From Sorangium cellulosum So0157-2 (GTDB taxonomy: Bacteria > Myxococcota_A > Polyangia > Polyangiales > Polyangiaceae), in contig NC_021658.1 of assembly GCF_000418325.1 (NCBI RefSeq), positions 3,286,001 to 3,350,000 on the forward strand: 64,000 nt of DNA, read 5' to 3'. The translations under genes and the position numbers were made by a program. How positions within the stretch are numbered: position 1 is the stretch's first letter; every line of letters starts with the position of its first letter. The notes beneath the pieces are model-generated. The model did not search any database and was not told where the DNA came from. It saw only the letters and a program-made list of their open reading frames with translations. Positions 8,814-16,824 of the stretch are shown here, in pieces.

Positions 8814-9596
8814 ATGAGAATTTTTCCACTCGTGGTCCCTGCATTCATGCTCCTCGTCGCCTGTGGCTCCGACGCCGACCCGCCCTCGGGCGACCAGGCT
8901 AGCGCAAGCTCCAGCTCGACCGGCGTCGGGGGGGCAGGCGGAGGCGCCGCGACGAGCGCCAGCACGACCGCCTCGACCAGCGCGAGCTCCGTCGGCAGCG
9001 GCGGGGCCGGCGGCGACGGCGGCGACGGCGGCGCTGGCGGCAGCGGGGGAGCCGGCGGCAGCGGCGGCGAAGACCTGCTCGCGGCGGCCGCCAGCATCGA
9101 CGGCTTCCGCTGGGAGATCCCCTGCGACCAGGACCCCGGCAACCGCGACGAGTGCGCGACGTCCACGCGGGTCGACGAGAAGAGGACGTTCGGCGGCTCG
9201 CCCGACACGGTCTACCAGGTGACCGTCCGGCTCCGGGGCGTGGTCGAGCCGGAGACGTATCGGGGCGGCACGCCCGACGGCATGCACTTCCGCGTCGGCG
9301 GCACGCCCGACAACGCGACGTACAACAGGTACAGCTTCTCGGTGTCCGACCCGCCCGAGGTCTACTACCTCAACGACAACCCCACCGTGGGGCACGACGT
9401 GTTCATCATCGACCACACGAAGACCATCCCGATCCGCGGCGGAGCCACCGTGTCCTTCCTCGGCGACGATCCGAATCGTACCATGATCGCCAACTTCAAG
9501 CATCTGGTCGTGGACGGCGTGCCGCCGGCGCCCGAGCCGTTCATCGGCCAGTTCATCCAGCTCGACGTGCAATCCGTCGAGGCGGCGCAGCCGTGA
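8814..9596 (+). CDS. Unknown secreted lipoprotein of the arabinose regulon
   Basis: The product is about 260 residues. MRIFPLVVPAFMLLVACGS is a lipoprotein signal with the lipobox LVAC. A Ser/Thr/Gly/Ala-rich linker of about 75 residues follows. The folded part of about 160 residues runs from SIDGFRWEIPCDQD to the C-terminus and contains YQVTVRLRGVVEPETYRGG and VFIIDHTKTIPIRGGATVSF, typical of a beta-sandwich. I recognise no family. The start at 8814 is chosen because it begins the signal peptide; the frame is open further upstream to 8721. The gene sits behind operator promoter B, so it is predicted to be co-regulated with the arabinose genes. A carbohydrate-binding or accessory role is possible but is only inferred from context. 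Confidence 0.75.
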   Translation: MRIFPLVVPAFMLLVACGSDADPPSGDQASASSSSTGVGGAGGGAATSASTTASTSASSVGSGGAGGDGGDGGAGGSGGAGGSGGEDLLAAAASIDGFRWEIPCDQDPGNRDECATSTRVDEKRTFGGSPDTVYQVTVRLRGVVEPETYRGGTPDGMHFRVGGTPDNATYNRYSFSVSDPPEVYYLNDNPTVGHDVFIIDHTKTIPIRGGATVSFLGDDPNRTMIANFKHLVVDGVPPAPEPFIGQFIQLDVQSVEAAQP

Positions 9597-9599
9597 CCT

Positions 9600-9669
9600 C
9601 GCGCCGCGGCGCACCGCGCGCCGCGGCGCACCGCGGCGCACCGCGCGGCGCACCGCGCGCCGCGGCGCT
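9600..9669 (+). repeat. GC-rich short tandem repeat after the lipoprotein gene
   Basis: Imperfect repeats of a unit close to GCGGCGCACCGC fill the 70 bases after the stop codon. They can fold in many registers, and a transcription-stopping role is possible. Confidence 0.6.
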
Positions 9670-9772
9670 CGCTTCCGGCCGCCTTCAAGAGCGACGTTGT
9701 ATCGATGATCTCATGCATCGAAGCAGCCGGTTTTACGCTGTAACCTTACCCGCTTAAGCACAGGAGAACCTT

Positions 9773-11212
9773 ATGAGAATGCGATTCGAACGATGGCCGC
9801 TGCTGGCCGCCCTCGCGCTCGTCGCGTGCGGTCCCGCCGAGGAGCTCGACGAAGACGGCTTCGACTTCGGCGACGCAGCCGAGAGCGTCACCATCGATGC
9901 AGCGGCGACCTACACGATCGTCGGCGTGCAGAGCGGAAAATGCGTCGAGGTGGCCGGGGGCAGCACCGCTGACGGCGCGGGCGTGCAGATCGCCGCCTGC
10001 AACGGGTCTGCGCGGCAACAGTTCCGCATCGAGTCGGCGAGCGGCGGCTACTATCGCATCCGCAACGTGGGCAGCGACCGCTGCATGGACGTCGCGAGCG
10101 CCTCGACCACCGACGGCGCCCGCGTCCAGCAATACTCCTGCTGGACCGGGGAGAACCAGCAGTGGTCGTTCGCGGACGTCACCGGCGGCGCCGTGCGCCT
10201 CACGGCGCGCCACAGCGGCAAGTCCCTGGACGTCTACGGCCGCGGCACCGCGGACGGCACCGCCGTGATCCAGTGGGCGTCGAACGGCGGGACGAACCAG
10301 CAATTCCGACTCACGCCCGTGAGCTCGGGCGGAACGGGAACCGGCACCGGTGGAGGCAAGTTCGTCGGCAACATCACGACCGGCGGGCAGGTGCGATCGG
10401 ATCTGGCCCGATACTGGAACCAGCTCTCCCCCGAAAACGAGGGCAAGTGGGGATCCGTCGAGGGCCAGCGGAACGTCATGAACTGGTCCGGCATGGACCG
10501 GGTCCGGGATTACGCGCGCCTGAACAACATTCCGTACAAGGGCCACACCCTGATCTGGGGTGCCCAGCAGCCGGGCTGGCTCGCCGGTCTGTCGCAGAGC
10601 GAGCAGCGCGCGGAGGTGGAGGAGTGGATCCGGGCGTTCTGCCAGCGCTACCCGGACGTCGCCATCATCGACGTCGTGAACGAGCCGCCCCCGCACACCA
10701 CGCCGGTGTACATGAACGCCCTCGGCGGCGCGGGAGCGAGCGGGTACGACTGGATCGTGCAAGCGTTCAAGTGGGCGCGGCAGTACTGCCCGAACGCCAA
10801 GCTGCTGCTCAACGACTACAACAACATCGAGTACAGCGGCGACAACCAGAACACCATCAACATCGTCAACCGGATCCGAGCGGCAGGGGCGCCCATCGAC
10901 GGCATCGGAGCGCAGGCCCACGCCGCGTTCTCGATGCCGACCAGCACCGTGAAGACCTTCCTCGACCGGCTCGCCGCCACCGGTCTACCGGTCTACATCA
11001 CCGAGTACGACATCGACCTGGCGAACGACGCGCAGCAGCTCAGCGTGATGCAGAGCCAGTTCCCCATGTTCTACAACCATCCGAGCGTGAAGGGCATCAC
11101 GCTGTGGGGCTACGTCAGCGGCCAGACGTGGCTCTCCAACTCGGGGCTCATGAGCAGCGGCGGCCAGATGCGGCCCGCCATGTCCTGGCTCATGGGCTAC
11201 CTGGGGCGCTGA
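9773..11212 (+). CDS. CBM13-GH10 endo-beta-1,4-xylanase lipoprotein
   Basis: The product is 479 residues. A lipoprotein signal (LALVACGPAEELD) is followed by a ricin-B-type CBM13 domain (residues about 40-180) with three QxW-like repeats (ARQQF, NQQWSF, NQQFRL). A Gly/Thr linker leads to a GH10 catalytic domain (about 195-478). The acid/base Glu is in IDVVNEPPPHT and the nucleophile Glu in VYITEYDIDL; GHTLIWGAQQPGW is the usual GH10 substrate-cleft motif. It should cut the xylan backbone at the cell surface. A good ribosome site (AGGAG) precedes the ATG. No LacI-type operator is present upstream. The CBM13 part is nearly identical to that of the next gene. Confidence 0.95.
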   Translation: MRMRFERWPLLAALALVACGPAEELDEDGFDFGDAAESVTIDAAATYTIVGVQSGKCVEVAGGSTADGAGVQIAACNGSARQQFRIESASGGYYRIRNVGSDRCMDVASASTTDGARVQQYSCWTGENQQWSFADVTGGAVRLTARHSGKSLDVYGRGTADGTAVIQWASNGGTNQQFRLTPVSSGGTGTGTGGGKFVGNITTGGQVRSDLARYWNQLSPENEGKWGSVEGQRNVMNWSGMDRVRDYARLNNIPYKGHTLIWGAQQPGWLAGLSQSEQRAEVEEWIRAFCQRYPDVAIIDVVNEPPPHTTPVYMNALGGAGASGYDWIVQAFKWARQYCPNAKLLLNDYNNIEYSGDNQNTINIVNRIRAAGAPIDGIGAQAHAAFSMPTSTVKTFLDRLAATGLPVYITEYDIDLANDAQQLSVMQSQFPMFYNHPSVKGITLWGYVSGQTWLSNSGLMSSGGQMRPAMSWLMGYLGR

Positions 11213-11397
11213 CCGCGCCGACGCGCGCATCCCCCGCGCGCGTCCCCGACAGCCGCGCGCCCGGAGATCGCCGCGCTGGCTCGTCCTCACGGCGCCGATT
11301 CGACGGAGCCTGCCCGTGAGCCCGAGCCCGCGCGGCCCATCCCGGGCGCCCTATGTGTCTTGTTTGCAGCTTCATACCCTGGTGAGTACAGGAGACG

Positions 11398-12936
11398 ATG
11401 ATGAGAATCGGACTTCGACTATCTTTGCTGTCCACGATGTTCGCCGCCACCACCGCGTGCGGTCCCGCCGAGCAGCTCGACGACGCCGACTTCGATTTCG
11501 GCGACGCAGCCGAGAGCGTCACCATCGACACCGCTGCGACCTACACGATCGTCGGCGTGCAGAGCGGAAAGTGCGTCGAGGTGGCCGGAGGCAGCACCGC
11601 TGACGGCGCCGGCGTGCAGATCGCCGCCTGCAACGGCTCTGCGCGGCAACAGTTCCGCATGGAATCGGCGGGCGGCGGCTACTATCGCATCCGCAACGTG
11701 GGCAGCAACCGGTGCGTGGACGTCGCGGGAGCCGCGACCAGCGACGGCGCCCGCGTCCAGCAATACTCCTGCTGGACCGGGGAGAACCAGCAGTGGTCGT
11801 TCACGGACGTCGCCAACGGCGTCGTGCGTCTCACCGCGCGCCACAGCGGCAAGTCGCTGGACGTCTACGGCCGCGGCACCGCGGACGGCACCGCCGTCGT
11901 CCAGTGGGCGCCGAACAGCGGGACCAACCAGCAATTCCGAGTCGTGCCCGTGAATTCGGGCGGAGGGACGGGGGGCTCTGACGGCGGGGGCTGCGGCTTG
12001 CCCACCTCCTTCCGCTGGCAGTCGAGCGGCATCCTGGTGAGCCCGAAGTCGGACGCCAACCACAATATCGTGTCCATCAAGGACCCGACGGTCGTCTTCC
12101 ATAACGATCGCTACAACATCTATGCCACCACGGCGAACACCGCTGGCAACTGGCAGATGACCCACCTGAGCTTCACCGATTGGCCCCAGGCCGCGTCCGC
12201 GTCGCACTACTATATGGATCGCACGCCTGGGTTCAGCGGCTACCGGTGCGCGCCGCAGATCTTCTTCTTCAAGCCTCAGAACAAGTGGTACCTCATCTAC
12301 CAGTCGCAGCCGCCGCAGTTCTCCACGACCGACGACCCGAGCCGCCCGGAGACGTGGAGCAGGCCCCAGAACTTCTTCGCGTCCACGCCCGCCGGCATGC
12401 CCAGCCTGCCCATCGACTACTGGGCGATCTGCGACAGCGCCAACTGCTACCTCTTCTTCACCGGCGACGACGGTAAGATGTACCGCAGCCAGACCACCCT
12501 GCGCAATTTCCCGAGCGGGTTCGGTCCGGTCTCGGTCGCCCTTCAGGACTCGAATCGCAACAACCTGTTCGAGGGGAGCTCCACGTACAAGATCAAGGGC
12601 ATGGACAAGTACTTGACGCTCATCGAGGCCATCGGCCCGACGGGCGCCAGGTTCTATCGCTCGTTCACCGCCGATCGCCTCGATGGCGCGTGGACCCCGC
12701 TCGCGCACACCTGGAACGCGCCGTTCGCAGGCCAGAACAACGTCACCTACGCGTCGGGCGTGGCCGACTGGAGCGACGACGTCAGCCACGGCGAGCTGCT
12801 CCGCGACGGCAACGACGAGACCGCGACGATCGACACCTGCAATCTCCAGTTCCTGTATCAAGGCCGCGATCCGAGGTCGGGCGGCGAATACTCGCAGCTC
12901 CCGTATCGCCTCGGCCTGCTGCGGGCGGTCCGCTAG
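11398..12936 (+). CDS. CBM13-GH62 alpha-L-arabinofuranosidase lipoprotein
   Basis: The product is 512 residues. The N-terminal part (to about residue 185) repeats the lipoprotein signal and CBM13 domain of the upstream xylanase almost residue for residue. The catalytic part begins at CGLPTSFRWQSSGILVSPKSDA and has the GH62 signatures SIKDPTVVFHNDRYNIYATT (Asp in KDP), LPIDYWAICD and NLFEGSSTYKI (Glu). GH62 enzymes remove arabinofuranosyl groups from arabinoxylan, which complements the GH10 enzyme next to it. ATG codons at 11398 and 11401 are both possible after GGAG. The tandem arrangement and shared binding domain suggest one arose by domain shuffling. Confidence 0.95.
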   Translation: MMRIGLRLSLLSTMFAATTACGPAEQLDDADFDFGDAAESVTIDTAATYTIVGVQSGKCVEVAGGSTADGAGVQIAACNGSARQQFRMESAGGGYYRIRNVGSNRCVDVAGAATSDGARVQQYSCWTGENQQWSFTDVANGVVRLTARHSGKSLDVYGRGTADGTAVVQWAPNSGTNQQFRVVPVNSGGGTGGSDGGGCGLPTSFRWQSSGILVSPKSDANHNIVSIKDPTVVFHNDRYNIYATTANTAGNWQMTHLSFTDWPQAASASHYYMDRTPGFSGYRCAPQIFFFKPQNKWYLIYQSQPPQFSTTDDPSRPETWSRPQNFFASTPAGMPSLPIDYWAICDSANCYLFFTGDDGKMYRSQTTLRNFPSGFGPVSVALQDSNRNNLFEGSSTYKIKGMDKYLTLIEAIGPTGARFYRSFTADRLDGAWTPLAHTWNAPFAGQNNVTYASGVADWSDDVSHGELLRDGNDETATIDTCNLQFLYQGRDPRSGGEYSQLPYRLGLLRAVR

Positions 12937-12941
12937 AGCGT

Positions 12942-13054
12942 CGGTCACCCGCTGCGGATACGGGCCCACCTCGACGTTTTCGGTGCTCAGCGCACCGGAG
13001 TGCGCTTCCGCGCCGAAAACGCCGATCTGGGCCCGTCTCCTGTGCGGGTGACCG
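12942..13054. repeat. 113-bp multi-arm inverted repeat
   Basis: Three nested arm pairs match: CGGTCACCCGC/GCGGGTGACCG at the ends, CGGGCCCA/TGGGCCCG inside them and CGTTTTCGG/CCGAAAACG further in, around a central AGCGCA/TGCGCT. It starts 6 bases after the GH62 stop and lies between convergent genes, so it could end transcription in both directions. The size and base-paired outer ends would also fit a REP- or MITE-like element. Confidence 0.8.
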
Positions 13055-13233
13055 CCGCTCTGTAACGCATGTGCATGAGACGGGGGAAGATCGCTCTAGA
13101 GCGCCGATCGGTGAGAGGCGAGCGACGCCTCGAACCCTCGGCTCAGACTGCGTGAAGAGGTCGCCGGGCTCCGCGAGCGGCAGGTCCTGCAGCCGGGGCG
13201 CGGCGTCTCCGAGACGTGCGGATCTCCTGCTCC

Positions 13234-14610
13234 TCAGGCGAGGATCGGATCGACGAGCCCGCCCTCGAGGCTCTCGTCGCCGAAATCGTCGAGCGGGCCG
13301 CCCTGGCCGTTCTTGCAGCCGACGGCCGCGCCGATCGTGTTGAGCAGCTTGTTGTTGGTGATCTTGACGTCGACGAACTGGCCGGTCTTCAGGTAGCCCG
13401 CGGCGCCGCCGGCGAGGATGTACGGGACCCTCCGGTACCCGTGGAACTTGTCGGCATTGTCGTTGAGCCACACCGCCACGCCGCGGTCGAGGAGCGTCCC
13501 CGAGCCGAGCTCGTAGGACGAGAGCCGGTCGAGCAGGTGCTTGAAGAGCCGCCCGTGGATCCGGTCGATCTGGTGGTGCAGCTCCTGCGCGCCCTCGATC
13601 GGCGGACCCGAGGTGCCGTCGCTGTCGATGCGGTGGGAGATCTTGTGGTAGCTCTTCTGCCGGACGCCATGGATCGTGTACTCGGTCCCGTCGTTGCCGT
13701 CGCCCACCTGGAGCGTCGCCACGCGCGTCACGCCGCACGCCATCGCCAGCGCGATGATATCCATCTGCATGCGGGTGACCGTCTCCACGTTCTCGGATCT
13801 GCCGACGTTCGGCGAGATCGCCTCCATCTCGGCGACCGCCTCCGCCGGGAGATTGCACGCGAGCGCGACCTCGAGGTCGCGGATGCTGTCGAAGTGGAGC
13901 TCCAGCCGCTCGCGATCGCTCTTGCTGAGGTCCTTCCGGCCCATGAGCGCCCGCATCTCCCCGCGCACCAGGTCGTTGACGCTGGCGCGGCGCTCGGTCA
14001 GCGCCTGCTGGGCCTCGGCGCCCACGTCGGCGAGCCCGAAGAGCTTCTTGTACGCGTTGATCGGGTTGCGCTCGGCGGCGCGGAGCTGCTTCGGCCCGCG
14101 GTACGACAGCACCTCGTTGATGTAGCCGCCCATCCTGCCCGCGTAGAGCGTCAGCGGCTCGACGCCCGCCGGGTTGAGCTCGGTCGCGATGCGGTTGTCG
14201 ATCGACTCGCCCATCGCGAGCGACTCGTTGCCCGACGGCTGATCCGACACGCGCGCGGCCGTGAGGCACTGGTTGCCGCCGCCCGAGTGGCCGCACCCGT
14301 TGGCCTTGAACGCGAAATCCACGCCGCGGACCAAAATGAGCTGGCTCGCGTAGTCCTTGAGCTCGCTGACCGCCCGGTCGCTGTCCCGCTCCAGGGACGC
14401 CTTCGACAGCGGGCCCGTCTCGCTGGGCCAGAACATCTCGGGCTCGTCGCCGGCCGCCTGCGCCACGCCGTTCGCCTGGCGCATGAAGATCGCGAAGGGC
14501 GGCACGTCGCCCGTGCCGGCCGCCGCGCGCCGGGGCGCGAACGTCTCCAGGAACGGGAGCGCGACCGTCACGCCAAACAGGCCTCGAAGCACACGTCGTC
14601 GGCTGATCAT
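13234..14610 (-). CDS. DUF1552 protein, Tat-exported (pair 2)
   Basis: The product is 458 residues. MISRRRVLRGLFGVTVALPFLETF is a Tat-type signal peptide. The body carries the DUF1552 pattern seen in the other two loci: a GHSGGG stretch, SIDNRIATEL, a helical region with DLSKSDRERLELHFDSIRDLE, and a C-terminal segment with LFKHLLDRLSSYELGSGTLLDRG and WLND. The ATG at 14610 overlaps the stop of the DUF1592 gene by 4 nt (ATGA), indicating translational coupling. The unit is transcribed from operator promoter C. The function is unknown; export and coupling to a CXXCH-type partner suggest an extracytoplasmic complex, which is an inference. Confidence 0.87.
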   Translation of the reverse strand: MISRRRVLRGLFGVTVALPFLETFAPRRAAAGTGDVPPFAIFMRQANGVAQAAGDEPEMFWPSETGPLSKASLERDSDRAVSELKDYASQLILVRGVDFAFKANGCGHSGGGNQCLTAARVSDQPSGNESLAMGESIDNRIATELNPAGVEPLTLYAGRMGGYINEVLSYRGPKQLRAAERNPINAYKKLFGLADVGAEAQQALTERRASVNDLVRGEMRALMGRKDLSKSDRERLELHFDSIRDLEVALACNLPAEAVAEMEAISPNVGRSENVETVTRMQMDIIALAMACGVTRVATLQVGDGNDGTEYTIHGVRQKSYHKISHRIDSDGTSGPPIEGAQELHHQIDRIHGRLFKHLLDRLSSYELGSGTLLDRGVAVWLNDNADKFHGYRRVPYILAGGAAGYLKTGQFVDVKITNNKLLNTIGAAVGCKNGQGGPLDDFGDESLEGGLVDPILA

Positions 14611-16304
14611 CGCGCCTCCGCGGGAACGCGAGCGAGGAAGGAAGGGGATGAGACGATCTGGAGAATGAGCTCCTTGGTCGAGGCGCCGCCCCGCGACGCC
14701 TCGCCGAGCTCCTTGATGGACTGCCGGTCCTCCGCGCCCGTGCTGCGGCCCTGCGCGAACTCGATCCAGCGCCGCGCGTAGCACGCGTGGGCCTCGTCGC
14801 TCTCGGCGAGGATCCGGCTGAACTCGATGGCGTCCGCGTAGCTCTTCAGGCCGCCGCCGAACCGGTAGGCGTCCGCGGCGTCGACCGGCACGCCGTTGTC
14901 GGTCGTGCGGTACTTGCCGATCGCGTCGTAATGCTCGAAGGCGAACCCGGCCGGGTTGATCCATGTCCCGTGGCACGCCTCGCCGCACGTCCCCTTGCCC
15001 GTGTGCGCCTCGACGCGCTCGCGGTTCGTCGCGTGCTCGCCCGGCGGCAGCCCCGTCGCGTCGTCCGGCGGCGGCGGCAGCGCGGCGCAGAGGATCCTGA
15101 GGTTCACGAAGACGCCGCGGTGGATCGAGTCCGGCTGCCGCGCCGTCGCCTTCGACGCGAGGAACCCGAGGCGCGTGAGCAGCCCCGAGCGCTCCGCCTC
15201 GGCGAGCTCCACCCGCTCGAATTTGTCCGAGAACTCGCCCTCGACGCCGTAGACCGCCGCGAGGTTGTCGTTCACGAACGCGGTGCGCGAGGTGAGCAGA
15301 TCGGCGAGCCCACCCTCCTTGTCGAAGACGATGTGCTCCACGAACAGCTCCGCCTCGCGCTGCATGTCGTCCCCCATCCCGGGGACGAACTCGGGGTAGA
15401 GCGCCTGGTCCTTGTTGAGGTCGTGATAGTGCTCGTAATCGTAGAGCTGTCGGTGGAACGCGCCGACGACCTCGCGGGCGCGCGGGTCGTCGAGCATGCG
15501 CTCGGCGTAGGCGCGGACGGCCTCGGGGGTCGAGAGCTCGCCCGCCCTCGCCGCCGCGAGGAGCTCGTCGGAGGGCATCGTGTTCCAGAAGAGGTACGCG
15601 AGCTTCGTCGCGATCTCGTGCCCGCTCAGCGGGATGAGCCCGCCCTTCGCCGGCCCGGCGCCGACCTCGACCCGGTAGACGAAATGGGGCGACTGCAGAA
15701 ACGCCTCGAGCGCCGCGCGCGCGCCGGCGGCGAACGGCTCCTCGCCCTCGAAGAGCTCCTCGCCGCGGTGGAACAGCGCGAGGTACGCGTCCCGCTCGCC
15801 GGCCGTGAGCGGGCGCCGGAACGCCCGCTCGCCGAACCGCTCGACGAACGCCTGCGCCCGCGCCTCCGGCTCGTCCGGCAGGCCGGCGGGCACGATCCGG
15901 GCGAGCTTGCCCGGGTCAGCGGTCACCATCGCCGCGAGCTCCTCGGCGGCGCGCTGGTAATCGCTCCAGAGGCCCGGCGTCACGAGGAGCGCGGCCTCGT
16001 TGTTGTCGAACACGCCGCCGAGCGGATCGGTGGTGAACGACGCCGAGAGGCCGGGCCTGTCGTCGAGGCGCAGGAGATCGCGCGCCGTGTTCTCCCACTG
16101 CGCGTGGCTCAGCCGCGGGAACATGCTGCGCTCGGCGACCTGCGACGCCGCCGCGCCGCCCGGCGAGTCGCCGTCGCCCTGATCCGCGTCGCCCAGGGAG
16201 CCCGTGCACCCCGCGAGGAGGAGCGCCGCGGCGCAGAGCCCCGCGCCGAGCGCCCGCCTCCAGCGCGGTCGGCCGGTGATCGAAAAAGACGGTGGGGTCA
16301 TCAT
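14607..16304 (-). CDS. DUF1592-type lipoprotein with CX3CH motif (pair 2)
   Basis: The product is about 565 residues. The signal LGAGLCAAALLLAGCTGSLGD gives a canonical lipobox. PRLSHAQWENTARDLLRL is the DUF1587-like start, FVERFGERAFRRPLTAGERDAY the DUF1595 part, and GLIPLSGHEIATKLAYLFWNTMP the DUF1592 part. The cysteine motif reads TCGEACHGTWINPAG, that is CX3CH instead of the CXXCH seen in the other two copies. Two adjacent ATGs (16304 and 16301) follow GAGGAG; the second has better spacing. The frame is open upstream to a TTG at 16643 through an araB-like leader (DPGPDSVRPAV), but the signal peptide sets the start. Promoter C lies 370 nt upstream. Confidence 0.87.
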   Translation of the reverse strand: MMTPPSFSITGRPRWRRALGAGLCAAALLLAGCTGSLGDADQGDGDSPGGAAASQVAERSMFPRLSHAQWENTARDLLRLDDRPGLSASFTTDPLGGVFDNNEAALLVTPGLWSDYQRAAEELAAMVTADPGKLARIVPAGLPDEPEARAQAFVERFGERAFRRPLTAGERDAYLALFHRGEELFEGEEPFAAGARAALEAFLQSPHFVYRVEVGAGPAKGGLIPLSGHEIATKLAYLFWNTMPSDELLAAARAGELSTPEAVRAYAERMLDDPRAREVVGAFHRQLYDYEHYHDLNKDQALYPEFVPGMGDDMQREAELFVEHIVFDKEGGLADLLTSRTAFVNDNLAAVYGVEGEFSDKFERVELAEAERSGLLTRLGFLASKATARQPDSIHRGVFVNLRILCAALPPPPDDATGLPPGEHATNRERVEAHTGKGTCGEACHGTWINPAGFAFEHYDAIGKYRTTDNGVPVDAADAYRFGGGLKSYADAIEFSRILAESDEAHACYARRWIEFAQGRSTGAEDRQSIKELGEASRGGASTKELILQIVSSPSFLARVPAEAR

Positions 16305-16554
16305 TGTCTCCTCAACAGGCTCTGACGAATGAGCAGCTCTTTCAGCGTGGCTGACAGCGCAACCACCAGAGACCAGAAACGGTATCGTCTCGTCCGTCGT
16401 CGAGCGCGGCTTCGATTGGACCCGCAACGTCTGGCCGGCGGCCGATCGACGCTGAGCACTTCGAGCTCGACCGGAGCTCGTGACCTCGCTCGTGCGCGAA
16501 ATCGCGAGGGATCGCGCGATCCCGGGAGGCGGCGCGACCGCGGGCGACCTGCGG

Positions 16555-16643
16555 TGCGCCGATCCGCCGCGCACCGCAGGACGTACGGAGTCGGGGCCAG
16601 GATCGTTCGGACGAGGGCCTCGGGCGCACGACGACCCACCCAA
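16555..16643 (-). pseudogene. Degenerate copy of araB 5' end (cassette C)
   Basis: Downstream of promoter C the minus strand reads PNDPGPDSVRPAVRGGSAHR, compared with [20 protein letters not shown] in AraB, at the same distance from the promoter. The GTCGTC and CCGACTCCGT blocks are kept. The frame runs without a stop into the DUF1592 gene. Confidence 0.66.
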
Positions 16644-16672
16644 GGCGAAGCAAAAGGATACCGCTCTGTTCG

Positions 16673-16701
16673 ATTGTGAGCGTTAACATAACCAGTGTCA
16701 A
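16673..16701 (-). promoter_or_regulatory. LacI-type operator promoter C (DUF1592/DUF1552 pair 2)
   Basis: On the minus strand: -35 TTGACA (16696-16701), 17-nt spacer, -10 CACAAT (16673-16678). The palindrome at 16675-16688 reads TGTTAACGCTCACA in the transcribed orientation. CGGTCGATT precedes the -35. No clear lacI relic is visible on the far side. Confidence 0.8.
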
Positions 16702-16824
16702 CGCCAATCGACCGACGCCCCCGCTGCCCGCGAGTGGCGGCTGGTCGGATTTTTGGTGGGATGTCGACTTGCAAGTCCGTTACACTACGGACGCGCTTTT
16801 GGAGCAGCGCGCAGAGGGGCGAGG

